From positions 1 to 36,567 of the forward strand of contig CAZSAT010000073.1 in the NCBI GenBank assembly GCA_964604675.1: 36,567 nt of DNA, given 5' to 3'. This document shows positions 6,749 to 16,334 of the stretch, in pieces. The notes under the pieces were generated by a model. The model worked only from the letters and a program-made list of their open reading frames with translations. It was not told where the DNA came from and searched no databases. The position numbers were made by a program, and so were the translations under genes. Positions within the stretch are counted from its first letter, which is position 1, and the number at the start of each line of letters is the position of its first letter. The DNA comes from CAZSAT01 sp964604675 (GTDB lineage Bacteria; Myxococcota_A; UBA796; CAJQPC01).

Positions 6749-8182
6749 ATGCTCAGCATGCTGCCTCTGTTGTGGACCTCCGTCGCGCACGCCGACGATG
6801 TGCTCGTGCCGGAGTTCACGCCCGAGACCATCAGCGACTTCGGCAACGCCTTCGTGGTCTACCAATCCTTGACCGACGACCTCGAGAGCCGGAACGTCTC
6901 GTTCGTGGACGCAGACCGCATCCGGAACATCTCCGGGGACCGTGGTGACGCATGCGCCGAGACCGACGACTGCCCGGCAGTGCTCTTCGGCGACTGGGAT
7001 GCTCACTACGCCGTCGTCGGTTTCGTCGGCGGCGCAGACACCGGTGAGCTCCGCATCGTCGTGGAGATCCACGACGCCGTGAACAGCACGCCGGTGTGGC
7101 GCGTCGATGAGCAGGTGCCCGACGCGGGCCTGTACGACTTCACGGGGCGCGTGGCCGATCAGCTCGTCGAGCTGCTCGAGCTCGTGGCGCCCGTGGACGA
7201 TGGCGCCCTCGTGATCGGTGGACTGCTCGACGAGCCGGTCGACGGGCCTGACGAGACCGCGAGCCTCGACGACTTGTTGGACGAGGCGTTCAACACCTCG
7301 GCGCCCGAGCCCGAGCTCCCTACGTTCGAGCCCGAGCCGCTGCCCGAGCCCGATTCCCAGCCCGGGGTGGAGACGGAACGCCCGACGATGATCTCCGGCA
7401 GCAAGGCCGAGCGGGAGCAGCTGGGCGTGGGTGAGCGGGGCTACCGCGCCTACCTGAACAGCGATCTGCCCAAGGAGATGTGGCTCGACAAGGCCAAGGT
7501 TCGCAGCGGCATGTTCACCGTCACTCTGGCCGGCGGCTACGGCCTGGGCGACGTCTCCCGCAGCTACGACGTGCGCGTGGCCGCGACCTACCCCGACTAC
7601 GAAGTCACCGAGACCTACCAGGCCGACGGCTTGATCAGTGACGGCGATCTGACCGGCTCGGTGAGCCTCGGCTACCACGCGGCAAGCTGGGTCGAGCTCG
7701 GTGTGAGCGCCGGTCTCCAGCAAGGCAAGCACTACGCCAACACGGGCTACGAGTACTACATGGTGGACGGTGAGTCGGGTCCGGCGGCCGGTGGTGCCCT
7801 GGATCCGGCCGTCGCCTGGGCGGCGATCCTCCAGGCCTACGGTCGGTTCTATGCCGTGGGCTACGGCACCGTGAAGCCCTATGCGCTGTTGCTCGCTGGC
7901 GCCCAGATCCACGATGGACTCGAGGTGCCGCCGGACGGGGAGCTGACCTACCCATCCCGTCCCGGCGCCACGCTGATCTCGGGAGGGGCCGGTGGCGGTC
8001 TGATGATCGACGCCAACGACCACGTGGGCTTCTTCGTCGAGGTGCCCATCAGCTTCCTCTTCGGTGACGACATCACGCTGGAGGGCACGCAGACCGAACT
8101 CATCCAGGACGTGCCCACGCCGATGGGCGACTCGGTCGGATACGTCCTGCGCCCGTCGCTCGGGGTTCAGACGCGGTTCTGA
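6749..8182 (+). CDS. Secreted protein with TolB-like domain and C-terminal outer-membrane barrel
   Basis: 477 residues from the ATG at 6749, chosen because it opens a signal peptide (MLSMLPLLWTSVAHA). Residues about 16-150 resemble the periplasmic assembly/TolB-N-like domain common in myxobacteria: a strand VLVPEF, a helix, FVDADRIRN, then paired Cys (CAETDDC), HYAVVGFVGG and a VVEIHDAVNSTPVWRV strand. A Pro-Glu-rich linker (PEPELPTFEPEPLPEPD) follows. Residues about 240-477 are amphipathic strands with Gly and Tyr, ending VLRPSLGVQTRF, with terminal Phe as in barrel beta-signals. It is probably an outer-membrane protein with a periplasmic domain; the role is unknown. Confidence 0.7.
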   Translation: MLSMLPLLWTSVAHADDVLVPEFTPETISDFGNAFVVYQSLTDDLESRNVSFVDADRIRNISGDRGDACAETDDCPAVLFGDWDAHYAVVGFVGGADTGELRIVVEIHDAVNSTPVWRVDEQVPDAGLYDFTGRVADQLVELLELVAPVDDGALVIGGLLDEPVDGPDETASLDDLLDEAFNTSAPEPELPTFEPEPLPEPDSQPGVETERPTMISGSKAEREQLGVGERGYRAYLNSDLPKEMWLDKAKVRSGMFTVTLAGGYGLGDVSRSYDVRVAATYPDYEVTETYQADGLISDGDLTGSVSLGYHAASWVELGVSAGLQQGKHYANTGYEYYMVDGESGPAAGGALDPAVAWAAILQAYGRFYAVGYGTVKPYALLLAGAQIHDGLEVPPDGELTYPSRPGATLISGGAGGGLMIDANDHVGFFVEVPISFLFGDDITLEGTQTELIQDVPTPMGDSVGYVLRPSLGVQTRF

Positions 8183-8188
8183 GGACCG

Positions 8189-8944
8189 TCAGGCGAGGCG
8201 GGCGCGCGCGATGACGGCCCGCAAGAGCGCCCCATCGGCGTCGGGCAGATCGTCGCCAAGTCGACGCCGCACGGTGTCCGCCAGGCGATGCTCCAGGTCC
8301 AGGCGCTGGGCGGGATCGAGCCCACGTCGGGCGACGGTGTCCACGATCAGCACGAGCATGTCGGGTCCGAGCGAGACCCGCAGCCGCCGAGGCGTCCACG
8401 TAGCGGGAAGTGGGCAGCCCTGCCCGAGGGGCTCGAGATCGATCCGGGGGGTCTCACGGATGACGAGGGTGCCTGCGACCAGGTCGCCCAGGCGCCGTCG
8501 CTCCGGGTCCAGGCACGCCACCACGAGGCTTACGAGCCCGAGACCGGGCAGCATGTCGGCGGGCCGGATCAGGTTCCGCACGAGGGTCGCGCGCCAGCCC
8601 ACCGCCCCTCCATCCCGCTCCACCACCCTGAGCCCGAGGGCACGCTTGCCGGGGGTCTGCCCTCGCCACGCCAACTCGAAGAAGGTGGGCCACGCCCAGA
8701 CCAGCAGCACGCCCACCCCGAGGCCGAGCGCGGCTGCGAGGTTGCCTGCGGTCTGCCACGGCGCGGCCTGCATCGCGCTTGCACGCGTCGCGAAGGTCCC
8801 GACCAGTCCCAGGAGGCCGCCGAGCGCAAGCACCTGCACCACCGCGTCGATGAGGAACGCCGCTGCGCGGGCGGGCGGGCCGGCGGGCGACAGCAGGATC
8901 GGAATCCCCTCCGCGGTCGGCACGACGTGGTCGACGGGACCCAT
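8189..8944 (-). CDS. RDD-family membrane protein
   Basis: 251 residues. The first half holds the RDD pattern: PPARAAAFLIDAVVQVLALGG (the RxxAxxID start helix), a second membrane helix, then TPGKRALGLRVVERDGG with the conserved PGK. The next segment is WRATLVRNLIRPADMLPGLG and then a helix before ERRRLGDLVAGTLVI. Residues about 160-251 form a soluble Arg-rich tail not usual for small RDD proteins. RDD proteins are inner-membrane proteins with roles reported in transport, but most are uncharacterised. It starts 34 bases from the divergent SpoIIM-family gene and belongs to the same conserved MoxR/DUF58 neighbourhood. Confidence 0.85.
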   Translation of the reverse strand: MGPVDHVVPTAEGIPILLSPAGPPARAAAFLIDAVVQVLALGGLLGLVGTFATRASAMQAAPWQTAGNLAAALGLGVGVLLVWAWPTFFELAWRGQTPGKRALGLRVVERDGGAVGWRATLVRNLIRPADMLPGLGLVSLVVACLDPERRRLGDLVAGTLVIRETPRIDLEPLGQGCPLPATWTPRRLRVSLGPDMLVLIVDTVARRGLDPAQRLDLEHRLADTVRRRLGDDLPDADGALLRAVIARARLA

Positions 8945-8978
8945 CGCGCCAGTCTACAGCGCGTGCGAGCATGGTGCG

Positions 8979-9872
8979 GTGAGCGAGCCCACCCGAAGCC
9001 TGCGCGCCGCGCTCGCCGCCGTTCCGGTGCGACCCGACGAGCTGGCCGCGGCCTACCGCGAGGCGGCCGCGGACCTGGCTGGAGTGCGCTCGGACCCGGC
9101 CCGAGCGGCCGAGGAGGCCGAGCTCCAAGCCCTGGTGGCACGAGCGCATGCGCGGCTGTTCCGACCGCCGCGGCCCCGGCTGGATGCGCTCGTGACCTTC
9201 GTCACGGGAGGGTGGGTTCGGGTGCTTGTTCGACGCAGAGCGGAGGTCTTGGCGGCGGCAGGTCTCTTTGCGCTGGCAGCGCTGGCCGCCTTCGGGGCGG
9301 TCCTGTTCGACCCGCCAGGGGCAGTCGAGCTGTTGTCACCCGCGGTGGTCGGCGAGGCCGAGGCTCGGCTGGTGAGCGGCCGTTGGCAGGCGCCTGCGGG
9401 CGCCCTCCAGGTGGTGGGGCTCGCCACCGAGAACGGGCTCACGGCCGTCGAGACGATCGCCTACGGCGTGAGCTTCGGCATCGGCAGCGCCTGGTCACTG
9501 ATCAAGAACGGCGCCTTCGTGGGGGCGCTCTACGGCGTGGCTTGGCACCACGACGCCTCCGCGGTGTTGGCCACCTTCATGGTGCCCCACGCTCCCTGGG
9601 AGTTCCTGGCCATCGTCGCGGCGGGCGCCGGGGGGCTGACGCTCGGGGGTGCTCTGGCCGCGCCGGGGCGGCACTTGCGGCGCGACGCCCTTCGTGAGGT
9701 CGCGCCCGATGTGCTCGCGTTGGCTGGCTCGTCGATGGGCCTGTTGCTGGTCGCCGCCTGCATCGAGGGGCTGATCTCGCCCCACGTGTCGGGTCTCGGT
9801 GCCCTGCTCGCAGCGCTCATCGGGGCGATGACACTCGCCTGGTTTGCAAGGCGGGGTCTACGCCCCGCGTGA
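8979..9872 (+). CDS. SpoIIM (DUF95)-family membrane protein
   Basis: 297 residues from a GTG at 8979. A soluble N-terminal helix bundle (LAAAYREAAADLAGVRS; ELQALVARAHARLFRP) precedes about five membrane helices. Diagnostic for stage II sporulation protein M-like proteins are IAYGVSFGIGSAWSLIKNG, GAFVGALYGVAWH and PHAPWEFLAIVAAGAGGLTLG. Outside spore-formers this family occurs with RDD, DUF58 and MoxR genes in envelope-related clusters, as here. SpoIIM of Bacillus recruits peptidoglycan hydrolases during engulfment; a cell-wall role here is inference. Its end overlaps the convergent DUF58 gene by 15 bases. Confidence 0.85.
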   Translation: MSEPTRSLRAALAAVPVRPDELAAAYREAAADLAGVRSDPARAAEEAELQALVARAHARLFRPPRPRLDALVTFVTGGWVRVLVRRRAEVLAAAGLFALAALAAFGAVLFDPPGAVELLSPAVVGEAEARLVSGRWQAPAGALQVVGLATENGLTAVETIAYGVSFGIGSAWSLIKNGAFVGALYGVAWHHDASAVLATFMVPHAPWEFLAIVAAGAGGLTLGGALAAPGRHLRRDALREVAPDVLALAGSSMGLLLVAACIEGLISPHVSGLGALLAALIGAMTLAWFARRGLRPA

Positions 9873-11137
9873 CAGCACCGCCAGGCAAGCGTCGCGCACG
9901 CGGACCTCGGCCTGGGCCGCCTCCACGTCGAGCACGGTCACGCCGGTCCTGCGGAGCTGAGTGAGGCGCCGGCGACGACGCTCCAACAACCGGAGAGCGC
10001 TGGCCCGGGCATGCAGGTCGTCCAGGGTCTGCACAGGGGCCCTCGTGGGAGCGTGCCCCGCCAGCTCACGGAGCGCTCGGTCGCCGAGTGCCGCCACGAC
10101 CACGCGGTGGCGGCGGTGGAGCAGGGGCAGCGCCCTCGACAGCTCGTCGCCCTCGGGGCACCCGATCACGACCACCAGGCTGCGCCGCCGCGTGTGGTCG
10201 TGCAGGTGACGCATGAGCTCCTGGTAGTCGGGCTCGTACGCGCTCGGTTGGAGTGGGCCGAGCGCTCGGAGCAAGGCGGCGCCGTGCCCTCGCGTCGCCG
10301 GCAGCGCGTCGCGAATCCGACGGTCGAAGATCACGAGTCCCACCCGGTGCTTCGTCAGGTGGGCGGCCAGCGCGAGGCTCGCCTCGACGGCGCGGTCCAT
10401 CCGCGTTCGCTGCGGGCCGTCGGGTGCCCCCATGCGCCGGCTCGCCTCGATGGCCAGCAGCACCCGCGGCGCATCCTCGTCGCGCATGACCCGTGTGATC
10501 GCGCGCCCGAGCCTCGCGGTCGCAGGCCAGTGCACATGCCGAAGCTCGTCGCCTGGTTCGTAGGCCCGCAGGCGCTCGAGCTCGGTGCCCCGGCCTGCGC
10601 GCCGAGCCAGGTGCCGGCGACCCTTGGCGAGGCGGCGGGCCCGGGGGCTCCCCGTGGCGGCGGCTCGTGGAAGGACGGGGACGTCTTCGGCTCCAGGCCA
10701 GGCGGCGGCGATCTCGATCACGCCAGCGCCCACGCCGACCCAGGCGCGCAGAGGGCCCAGGCTCGCGAAACCACGACGTTCTGCCGTCACGGCCACGGCC
10801 ACCGAGACCGCGTCGCCAGGCCCGACGGCGAGTGGTTCGAGGGCTGCCACCTGGATCCAGGCGGGCACGTCGAGCACGGGCGAGAGCCGCAGCGCCCTGG
10901 CGCCTGGGTTCTCGACCACCAGCCGGAGCACGGTGGGTCGTCCGAGCACGAGGGCGTCCGGTCGCTCCAGGGTCACGACCGGCGGGTCGGGCCTCGTCAG
11001 CCAACCGAGGGCCAGGACCAGGAGCAGGACCAGCGCGGCGGCTGCCGTGGTCAGCATCGGTGCGCCGGTGAGCGCTCCCAGAACGCCGGCCGCCACGGTC
11101 AGCCACGAACAAAGCGCGGGCAACCGTGCGCCCGGCC

Positions 11138-11141
<4 letters not shown>
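9858..11141 (-). CDS. DUF58 protein (MoxR-associated, vWA-like)
   Basis: 427 residues. Two membrane helices at the N-terminus (WLTVAAGVLGALTG; TTAAAALVLLLVLALGWL) are followed by an immunoglobulin-like region. The DUF58 core then reads GTELERLRAYEPGDELRHVHW followed by ARLGRAITRVMRDEDAP, and then a von Willebrand A-like fold. The expected metal-site Asp of LLxxDxS is replaced by Glu (LLAIEASRRM), so the metal site may be altered. DUF58 proteins work with MoxR AAA+ ATPases, which are thought to act as metal-insertion or assembly chaperones. It starts at GTG within a GTGA overlap with the MoxR gene, showing tight coupling. Confidence 0.9.
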
Positions 11142-12078
<937 letters not shown>

Positions 12079-12082
<4 letters not shown>

Positions 12083-13101
12083 GAACTCTCCTCCAGGGAC
12101 CTGGCCAGGCCCAGCGCCTCGACGGCGGACGGTGTTCTGGCACCCTCTTCGTACCACCGTCGCGCCGCGTGGCCCGGCGGGAGACCGCGCCGGAGCCGAT
12201 CCGAGACGAGCACCTCCAGAGCTTCCCCGTGGTCGCCCTGCGAGGCGCGGAGCGCTCCTGCGGCGCGCGCGAGTCCCACCAACCCCGCGGGCGTCAGGAC
12301 GTGTCGGCGGTGAACCGCGCGGAGTCGGGCACCGGCCCGCCACGCAAAGCAGGTGGGTGCGCTCAGCGCGAACAGGACCCACGGCCCGAAGCCCCGGCGC
12401 CGAAGCCAGGGCCAGGGACCGTGGTCGCCTCGGAAGCCGTGCACGCTCTCGAGAAAGACCAGCTCTCCGGGCGCGTCGAGCAGCGCCAGGGCGAGCCGCC
12501 GGTTCACGCGGTCGCTCAACCCGGCATTCGAGAAGAGGCCGGGCAGCGTGACGACGATCAACTGGCCGTCGCCGACCGCCAGGGAGCCCACACGAACGCC
12601 AGCGTCGTCCGCGTACAGGGGAGCCAGTCCGGGAACCCGCTGGGCCGCTGCGGTGGACCCGTCGAGCAAGGGCCAGCCTGCGCGGGCTGCAGCCGACGGC
12701 ACATCGGGCTTCGCATCGGTGTGGCGGCCGACGTCCTCGACCACCGCTCCGCGGGCGGTGAGCAGGTCCAGGGGCCGCTCCGTGGCGACGACCAGGCGAG
12801 CACCGGCCTCTGCCAGTCCGATCAGGTGCCCGGCGTCCGCCGCGCTGAAGTCTGTGGCGGGAGCGACCACGAGCACGGTCCCGTCCGTCGCCAGCGAGCG
12901 CACGCTTCCCTCGTGCCGGCGCACGTTGCGGCTGGCGTCCTGCAGGAGCGCATAGAGCGACGCGGTGCCGTCAGGACCCTGGGACCAGCTGGAACCGACA
13001 CGGGCCCCACCCCCAGGAAGCATCGGCGCGAGCGCGAGCGTGGCCAGCACCACGGCCACCACGCAAGCCAGGCCGAGCCCGAGCAAGGCCGAGGTCTTCA
13101 C
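12079..13101 (-). CDS. DUF4350 membrane protein
   Basis: 340 residues from GTG 13101 (GTGA overlap with the upstream gene). An N-terminal membrane helix (TSALLGLGLACVVAVVLAT) is followed by a periplasmic Rossmann-like domain with DUF4350 features: PDGTASLYALLQDASRNVRR, GTVLVVAPATDF and LAEAGARLVVATERP. A second helix near residue 245 (FGPWVLFALSAPTCFAWRA) leads to a cytoplasmic Arg-rich tail. DUF4350 proteins lie between DUF4129 and MoxR genes in many actinobacteria and myxobacteria; their biochemical role is not known to me. Gene order and coupling here agree with one membrane complex. Confidence 0.8.
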
Positions 13102-14669
13102 CCGGGCTCCCGCACGGCGTCGAGGGCTTGCTCGACCGCCTCGAGGTCCACCTCGCGGGCGACGCCGTGGCCGTACCAGGTGCGTTCGTAGGCCCGCGCG
13201 GCGGGCCAGAAGCGCTCGGCGATCCGGGGAGGAAGGGCCCGTCCGATCTGGCCGTTGGTGAGCTGCCCCGGACGGGCCACCAGTCCGCGAGCGGAGAGCG
13301 CCTTGAGCACCGCCAGGAAGCGACTCCGGACCGCGAACCGCAGGGTGCCATCCGGACGGAGCTCGGCTGCCATCGGTGCTTCGGGGGGACGCAGCCGTGT
13401 CGGCCGCGGAGCGATCTCCCCGCGCATGAGCACCACGAGCGCCAGCCCGGTGGCACCGATCACGGCCGCGCCCGCGACAAGGGCGACGGGGCCGCCGGAG
13501 CCGCCCCGAAGCGCGGCCACCCAGGCCTGCAAGCGCCCCCGCGCGAGCCGGATGGCCGGCCGGTTGTCGCCCTGGCTGCCGCGGGTGGCCACCAGGGGCG
13601 CATCGAGCTCCTCTGGCAGGGGTGGGGCCATCGACAAGGCATGGGCTTCTCGCTCCAGCGCCGCGAGGTGACGCACAGCCTCGTGCCGTGCGGTGGCGTC
13701 GCCCAGCTGGACGCCCTCCGCCAGCACGGTGAGCACGGGGTCGGTGACCCGCGCGGTGCGGGGCCCGACGTCCACCTCCATGCCCTCGAGCAACGCGATG
13801 CGGCCCGACGCGGCCGGCAACTCGTCGACGACGGCTTGCCGCGCTTCGCCCACGGCCGTGGCCCAGTCCTCGCTGGTCTCGGCCTGTGCCCGGAACGGCA
13901 GGAGGAGCGCGAACACCGTGGCCAGCCGTGCCAGGCGCTTTGCGAGATCGCTGCCGGCGCGTTCGGCCGATGCACGGTGCCAGACGGCTGTGATCACGCC
14001 GGCGCGGAAGGGCTCGAGCACGACCAGGGTGGCGAGCCCCGCGAGGAGCAGCACGGCGTTTCCGGCCTCGAGGGCTTCCAGCACTCCCGCTGCCGCCTCG
14101 CCGAGGAACGGGCTCGCCACGATCCAGGTCAGCACCAGGTTCCCGAACACCAACACGGCGCCCGACCAGAGAGCCAGGTGTGCGAGCGCGAACGCACCTG
14201 CAGCACGGCTCGACAGCTCGAACCCTTCCGCGAGCCGACCCTCGTCGAGCACCGCCACTGCGCCGAGACCCGCGGTCAGCACCCGCGCGGCCGGAAGGGC
14301 CACACCCAGGGTGAACAGGGAGAGGGCCGTGACCAGCAACCGGGTGGCGCCGGCCAGCGCGGCTCGCGGCACCAGCCCGAGCGCGCGACGGAAGGCGGTT
14401 CCCAGCTCCAGGCGCTCTCGGCGCGCCTCGGCCGCGCAGATCGACAGCGCCGCTGCGTGGCTCCAGCACAGTCCGAGCCACACCACCGACGCGAGCGTTC
14501 CAAGGCCCAGCAGCGCCAGCTCCAGGGCCACGGCGGTGACCTCGGTGGTGACGAGGCTCGCGAAGAGCAGGCCCACCAGGTAGACCGGTCCCCAGCCGAG
14601 CACACCGCAGAGGAGCAGGCTCCACGGTCGGCGCAGCGCCAGCTCGAGCCCCGCGTCGAGCAGCCTCAC
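13098..14669 (-). CDS. Multipass membrane protein with DUF4129-like C-terminus
   Basis: 523 residues from GTG 14669. Residues 1-255 hold about six membrane helices, for example WSLLLCGVLGWGPVYLVGLL and ALWSGAVLVFGNLVLTWIV. A seventh hydrophobic stretch (LARLATVFALLLPFRAQA) looks like an internal signal sequence before an exported helical segment. Another helix (PVALVAGAAVIGATGLALVV) leads to a cytoplasmic tail with SRFLAVLKALSARGLV, QIGRALP and YERTWYGHG, resembling DUF4129, which usually ends with a protease-like or winged module. A fusion of two membrane proteins is likely. It overlaps both neighbours by GTGA. Function unknown; part of the MoxR cluster. Confidence 0.7.
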   Translation of the reverse strand: MRLLDAGLELALRRPWSLLLCGVLGWGPVYLVGLLFASLVTTEVTAVALELALLGLGTLASVVWLGLCWSHAAALSICAAEARRERLELGTAFRRALGLVPRAALAGATRLLVTALSLFTLGVALPAARVLTAGLGAVAVLDEGRLAEGFELSSRAAGAFALAHLALWSGAVLVFGNLVLTWIVASPFLGEAAAGVLEALEAGNAVLLLAGLATLVVLEPFRAGVITAVWHRASAERAGSDLAKRLARLATVFALLLPFRAQAETSEDWATAVGEARQAVVDELPAASGRIALLEGMEVDVGPRTARVTDPVLTVLAEGVQLGDATARHEAVRHLAALEREAHALSMAPPLPEELDAPLVATRGSQGDNRPAIRLARGRLQAWVAALRGGSGGPVALVAGAAVIGATGLALVVLMRGEIAPRPTRLRPPEAPMAAELRPDGTLRFAVRSRFLAVLKALSARGLVARPGQLTNGQIGRALPPRIAERFWPAARAYERTWYGHGVAREVDLEAVEQALDAVREPG

Positions 14670-15319
14670 GGCCCTTCCACCCAGACCACGATGTCATCGC
14701 CTGTGGTGCGACCGTCGAAGCCCCGGGCGCCGAGGTCCGTGGTGTCCACCCGTCCGTTCGGCCCGGCGCTCGCGACGTACACCCAGCCGCCCGGCTCCGA
14801 CCAGTAGTGCAGCGGCGAGCCCCACGCGTCGAGGAAGCGTCCACGCACCCGGTCGTAGCCGAGGCCCCGGCCGAGCTGCAGGTAGGGACCCGCCCATCCG
14901 ACCAGCCGACGTCCGTCCCCGTCGGGGTCCGCGGTGACCAGCGCTCCGAGGCCCTCGTCCCGGCTCGGGTAGCGCGTGAGGTCGAGGTAGAAGTCGTCGA
15001 GGGTGAAGCGCAAGGCCTCGAGCTGCTGGAGCGTGCGCGTCGCGGTGGCCTCCGCCCGGGCCTTCGCCGCCACCGCACCCACGCCCAGGATGCCGAGCAC
15101 CAGAGACGCCACCACCGTCAGCACCCCAGCCGTGAGCTGCGCGTGCGCGGGAGGGGGAGAGGGAGGGGTCCGCGCGACCTCCTCCGCGACGCAGGCGGTG
15201 CACAGCGCTTCGCTGGGGGCGCGTGTCCTGCACGTGGCGCACACGCCACGCTCGCACCGCCGGCAGGCGGCCACGGCGGGGCGCTCGTGATGGATGCAGC
15301 GCTCGGAGGCCGGCAGCAC
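14666..15319 (-). CDS. Zinc-finger / membrane helix / GspG-like pseudopilin-domain fusion
   Basis: 217 residues from GTG 15319. Residues 1-45 hold a B-box-like zinc finger: CIHH, CRRC, CATC and CTAC. A Pro-rich linker and one membrane helix (LTAGVLTVVASLVLGILGVG) follow. Residues about 95-217 resemble the globular part of major pseudopilin GspG: FTLDDFYLDLTRYPSRDEGL, then WAGPYL, DAWGSPLHYWSE and YVASAGPNGRVDTTDLG. True GspG begins with a prepilin peptide and Phe at +1; neither is present, so export by prepilin peptidase is unlikely. The topology would place zinc finger and pseudopilin-like domain on opposite sides of the membrane. It heads the MoxR cluster. Confidence 0.7.
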   Translation of the reverse strand: MLPASERCIHHERPAVAACRRCERGVCATCRTRAPSEALCTACVAEEVARTPPSPPPAHAQLTAGVLTVVASLVLGILGVGAVAAKARAEATATRTLQQLEALRFTLDDFYLDLTRYPSRDEGLGALVTADPDGDGRRLVGWAGPYLQLGRGLGYDRVRGRFLDAWGSPLHYWSEPGGWVYVASAGPNGRVDTTDLGARGFDGRTTGDDIVVWVEGP

Positions 15320-15331
15320 GCCCTGAGTATC

Positions 15332-16270
15332 TCAGGCTTCCGAGAGGACCTCGCGGAAGTACGCGACCGTGCGCTCGAGCCCGGTGTCGAAGGGCACCTG
15401 CGGCGCCCAGCCCAGCTCGGTGCGCACCCGGGTGATGTCGGGCCGTCGCCGGGTGGGATCGTCCTTCGGCAGGGGGCGGTGCACGACGCCGGCGGCGTTG
15501 CCGGTGAACCGGTTCACGTAGGCCGCCAGCTCGAGCATCGACCGCTCGTCCGGGTTCCCGATGTTGCACGGCTCGTGGAGCTCGGACTCCATCAGGCGGA
15601 TGATGCCGTCGACGAGGTCCGTCACGTAGCAGAACGAGCGGGTCTGGTGGCCGTCGCCGAAGACCGTGAGCGGCTTGCCCTCGATCGCCTGGCTGCAGAA
15701 CGCCGGAATCACCCGGCCATCGTTGACGCGCATCCGCGGGCCATAGGTGTTGAAGATGCGCACGATGTGCGTGTGGACCTTCTTGTAGCGGAGGTAGGCC
15801 ATGGTCAGCGCCTCCGCGTAGCGCTTGGCCTCGTCGTACACCGAGCGCGGACCGATGCTGTTCACGTTGCCCCAGTAGCTCTCGACCTGCGGGTGTACCG
15901 CGGGATCCCCGTAGACCTCGGAGGTGGAGGCCACCAGGAACCGAGCACCGTCCGCCTCGGCGCGGTCGAGGCAGTGCCGGGTGGCGTCCGACCCCGCGTA
16001 CAGGGTCCGGAACGGGAGCTCGACGTAGTCGATGGGGCTGGCGGGGGAGGCCATGTGGAAGATGCGGTCGACCTTGCCCGGCACGGGGAGGCCGTCGATC
16101 ACGTCCGCCTCCACGAAGTCGAATCGGGACTCGCGCTCGAGGCCGGCGAGGTTTCGCCTCGCGCCCGTGAGGAAGTTGTCGACGGCGACCACCTCGTGCC
16201 CGTCGGCCAGGAGCCGCTCGCAGAGATGGGAAGCCACGAAACCGGCGCCGCCGGTGACCAGGATGCGCAT
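15332..16270 (-). CDS. UDP-glucuronate decarboxylase-like (UDP-xylose synthase) SDR enzyme
   Basis: 312 residues from ATG 16270, chosen because MRILVTGGAGFVASHL places the NAD-binding GGAGFVAS motif at the N-terminus. Other features are VDNFLTGARRN, HMASPASPIDY, STSEVYGDP, the active-site pair YDEAK, IVRIFNTYGPRM and FCYVTDLVDGI, the usual series of the UXS subgroup. That enzyme oxidises and decarboxylates UDP-glucuronate to UDP-xylose, a sugar donor for polysaccharide. A dTDP- or UDP-sugar epimerase/dehydratase is less likely. It is divergent from alr with 64 bases between starts. The glycosyltransferase cluster lies 14 kb away, so a shared pathway is only possible. Confidence 0.85.
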   Translation of the reverse strand: MRILVTGGAGFVASHLCERLLADGHEVVAVDNFLTGARRNLAGLERESRFDFVEADVIDGLPVPGKVDRIFHMASPASPIDYVELPFRTLYAGSDATRHCLDRAEADGARFLVASTSEVYGDPAVHPQVESYWGNVNSIGPRSVYDEAKRYAEALTMAYLRYKKVHTHIVRIFNTYGPRMRVNDGRVIPAFCSQAIEGKPLTVFGDGHQTRSFCYVTDLVDGIIRLMESELHEPCNIGNPDERSMLELAAYVNRFTGNAAGVVHRPLPKDDPTRRRPDITRVRTELGWAPQVPFDTGLERTVAYFREVLSEA

Positions 16271-16334
16271 GGGGTCCTCCCGAGGCGCCCCTGCTAACGC
16301 TCCGTCGTCGGAGTCGCCGGGATAGGCCGAGCCC

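Noticed and set aside
13128..14807. Long open frames on the strand opposite to the MoxR cluster and to most other genes
   Set aside because: They are antisense shadows caused by high GC; they give His/Arg/Gly-rich products without domains, while the other strand has clear families.
15322..15336. CCTGAG/CTCAGG palindrome at the end of the UXS-like gene
   Set aside because: Six-base arms with a three-base loop over a stop codon; too short to call a terminator or operator.
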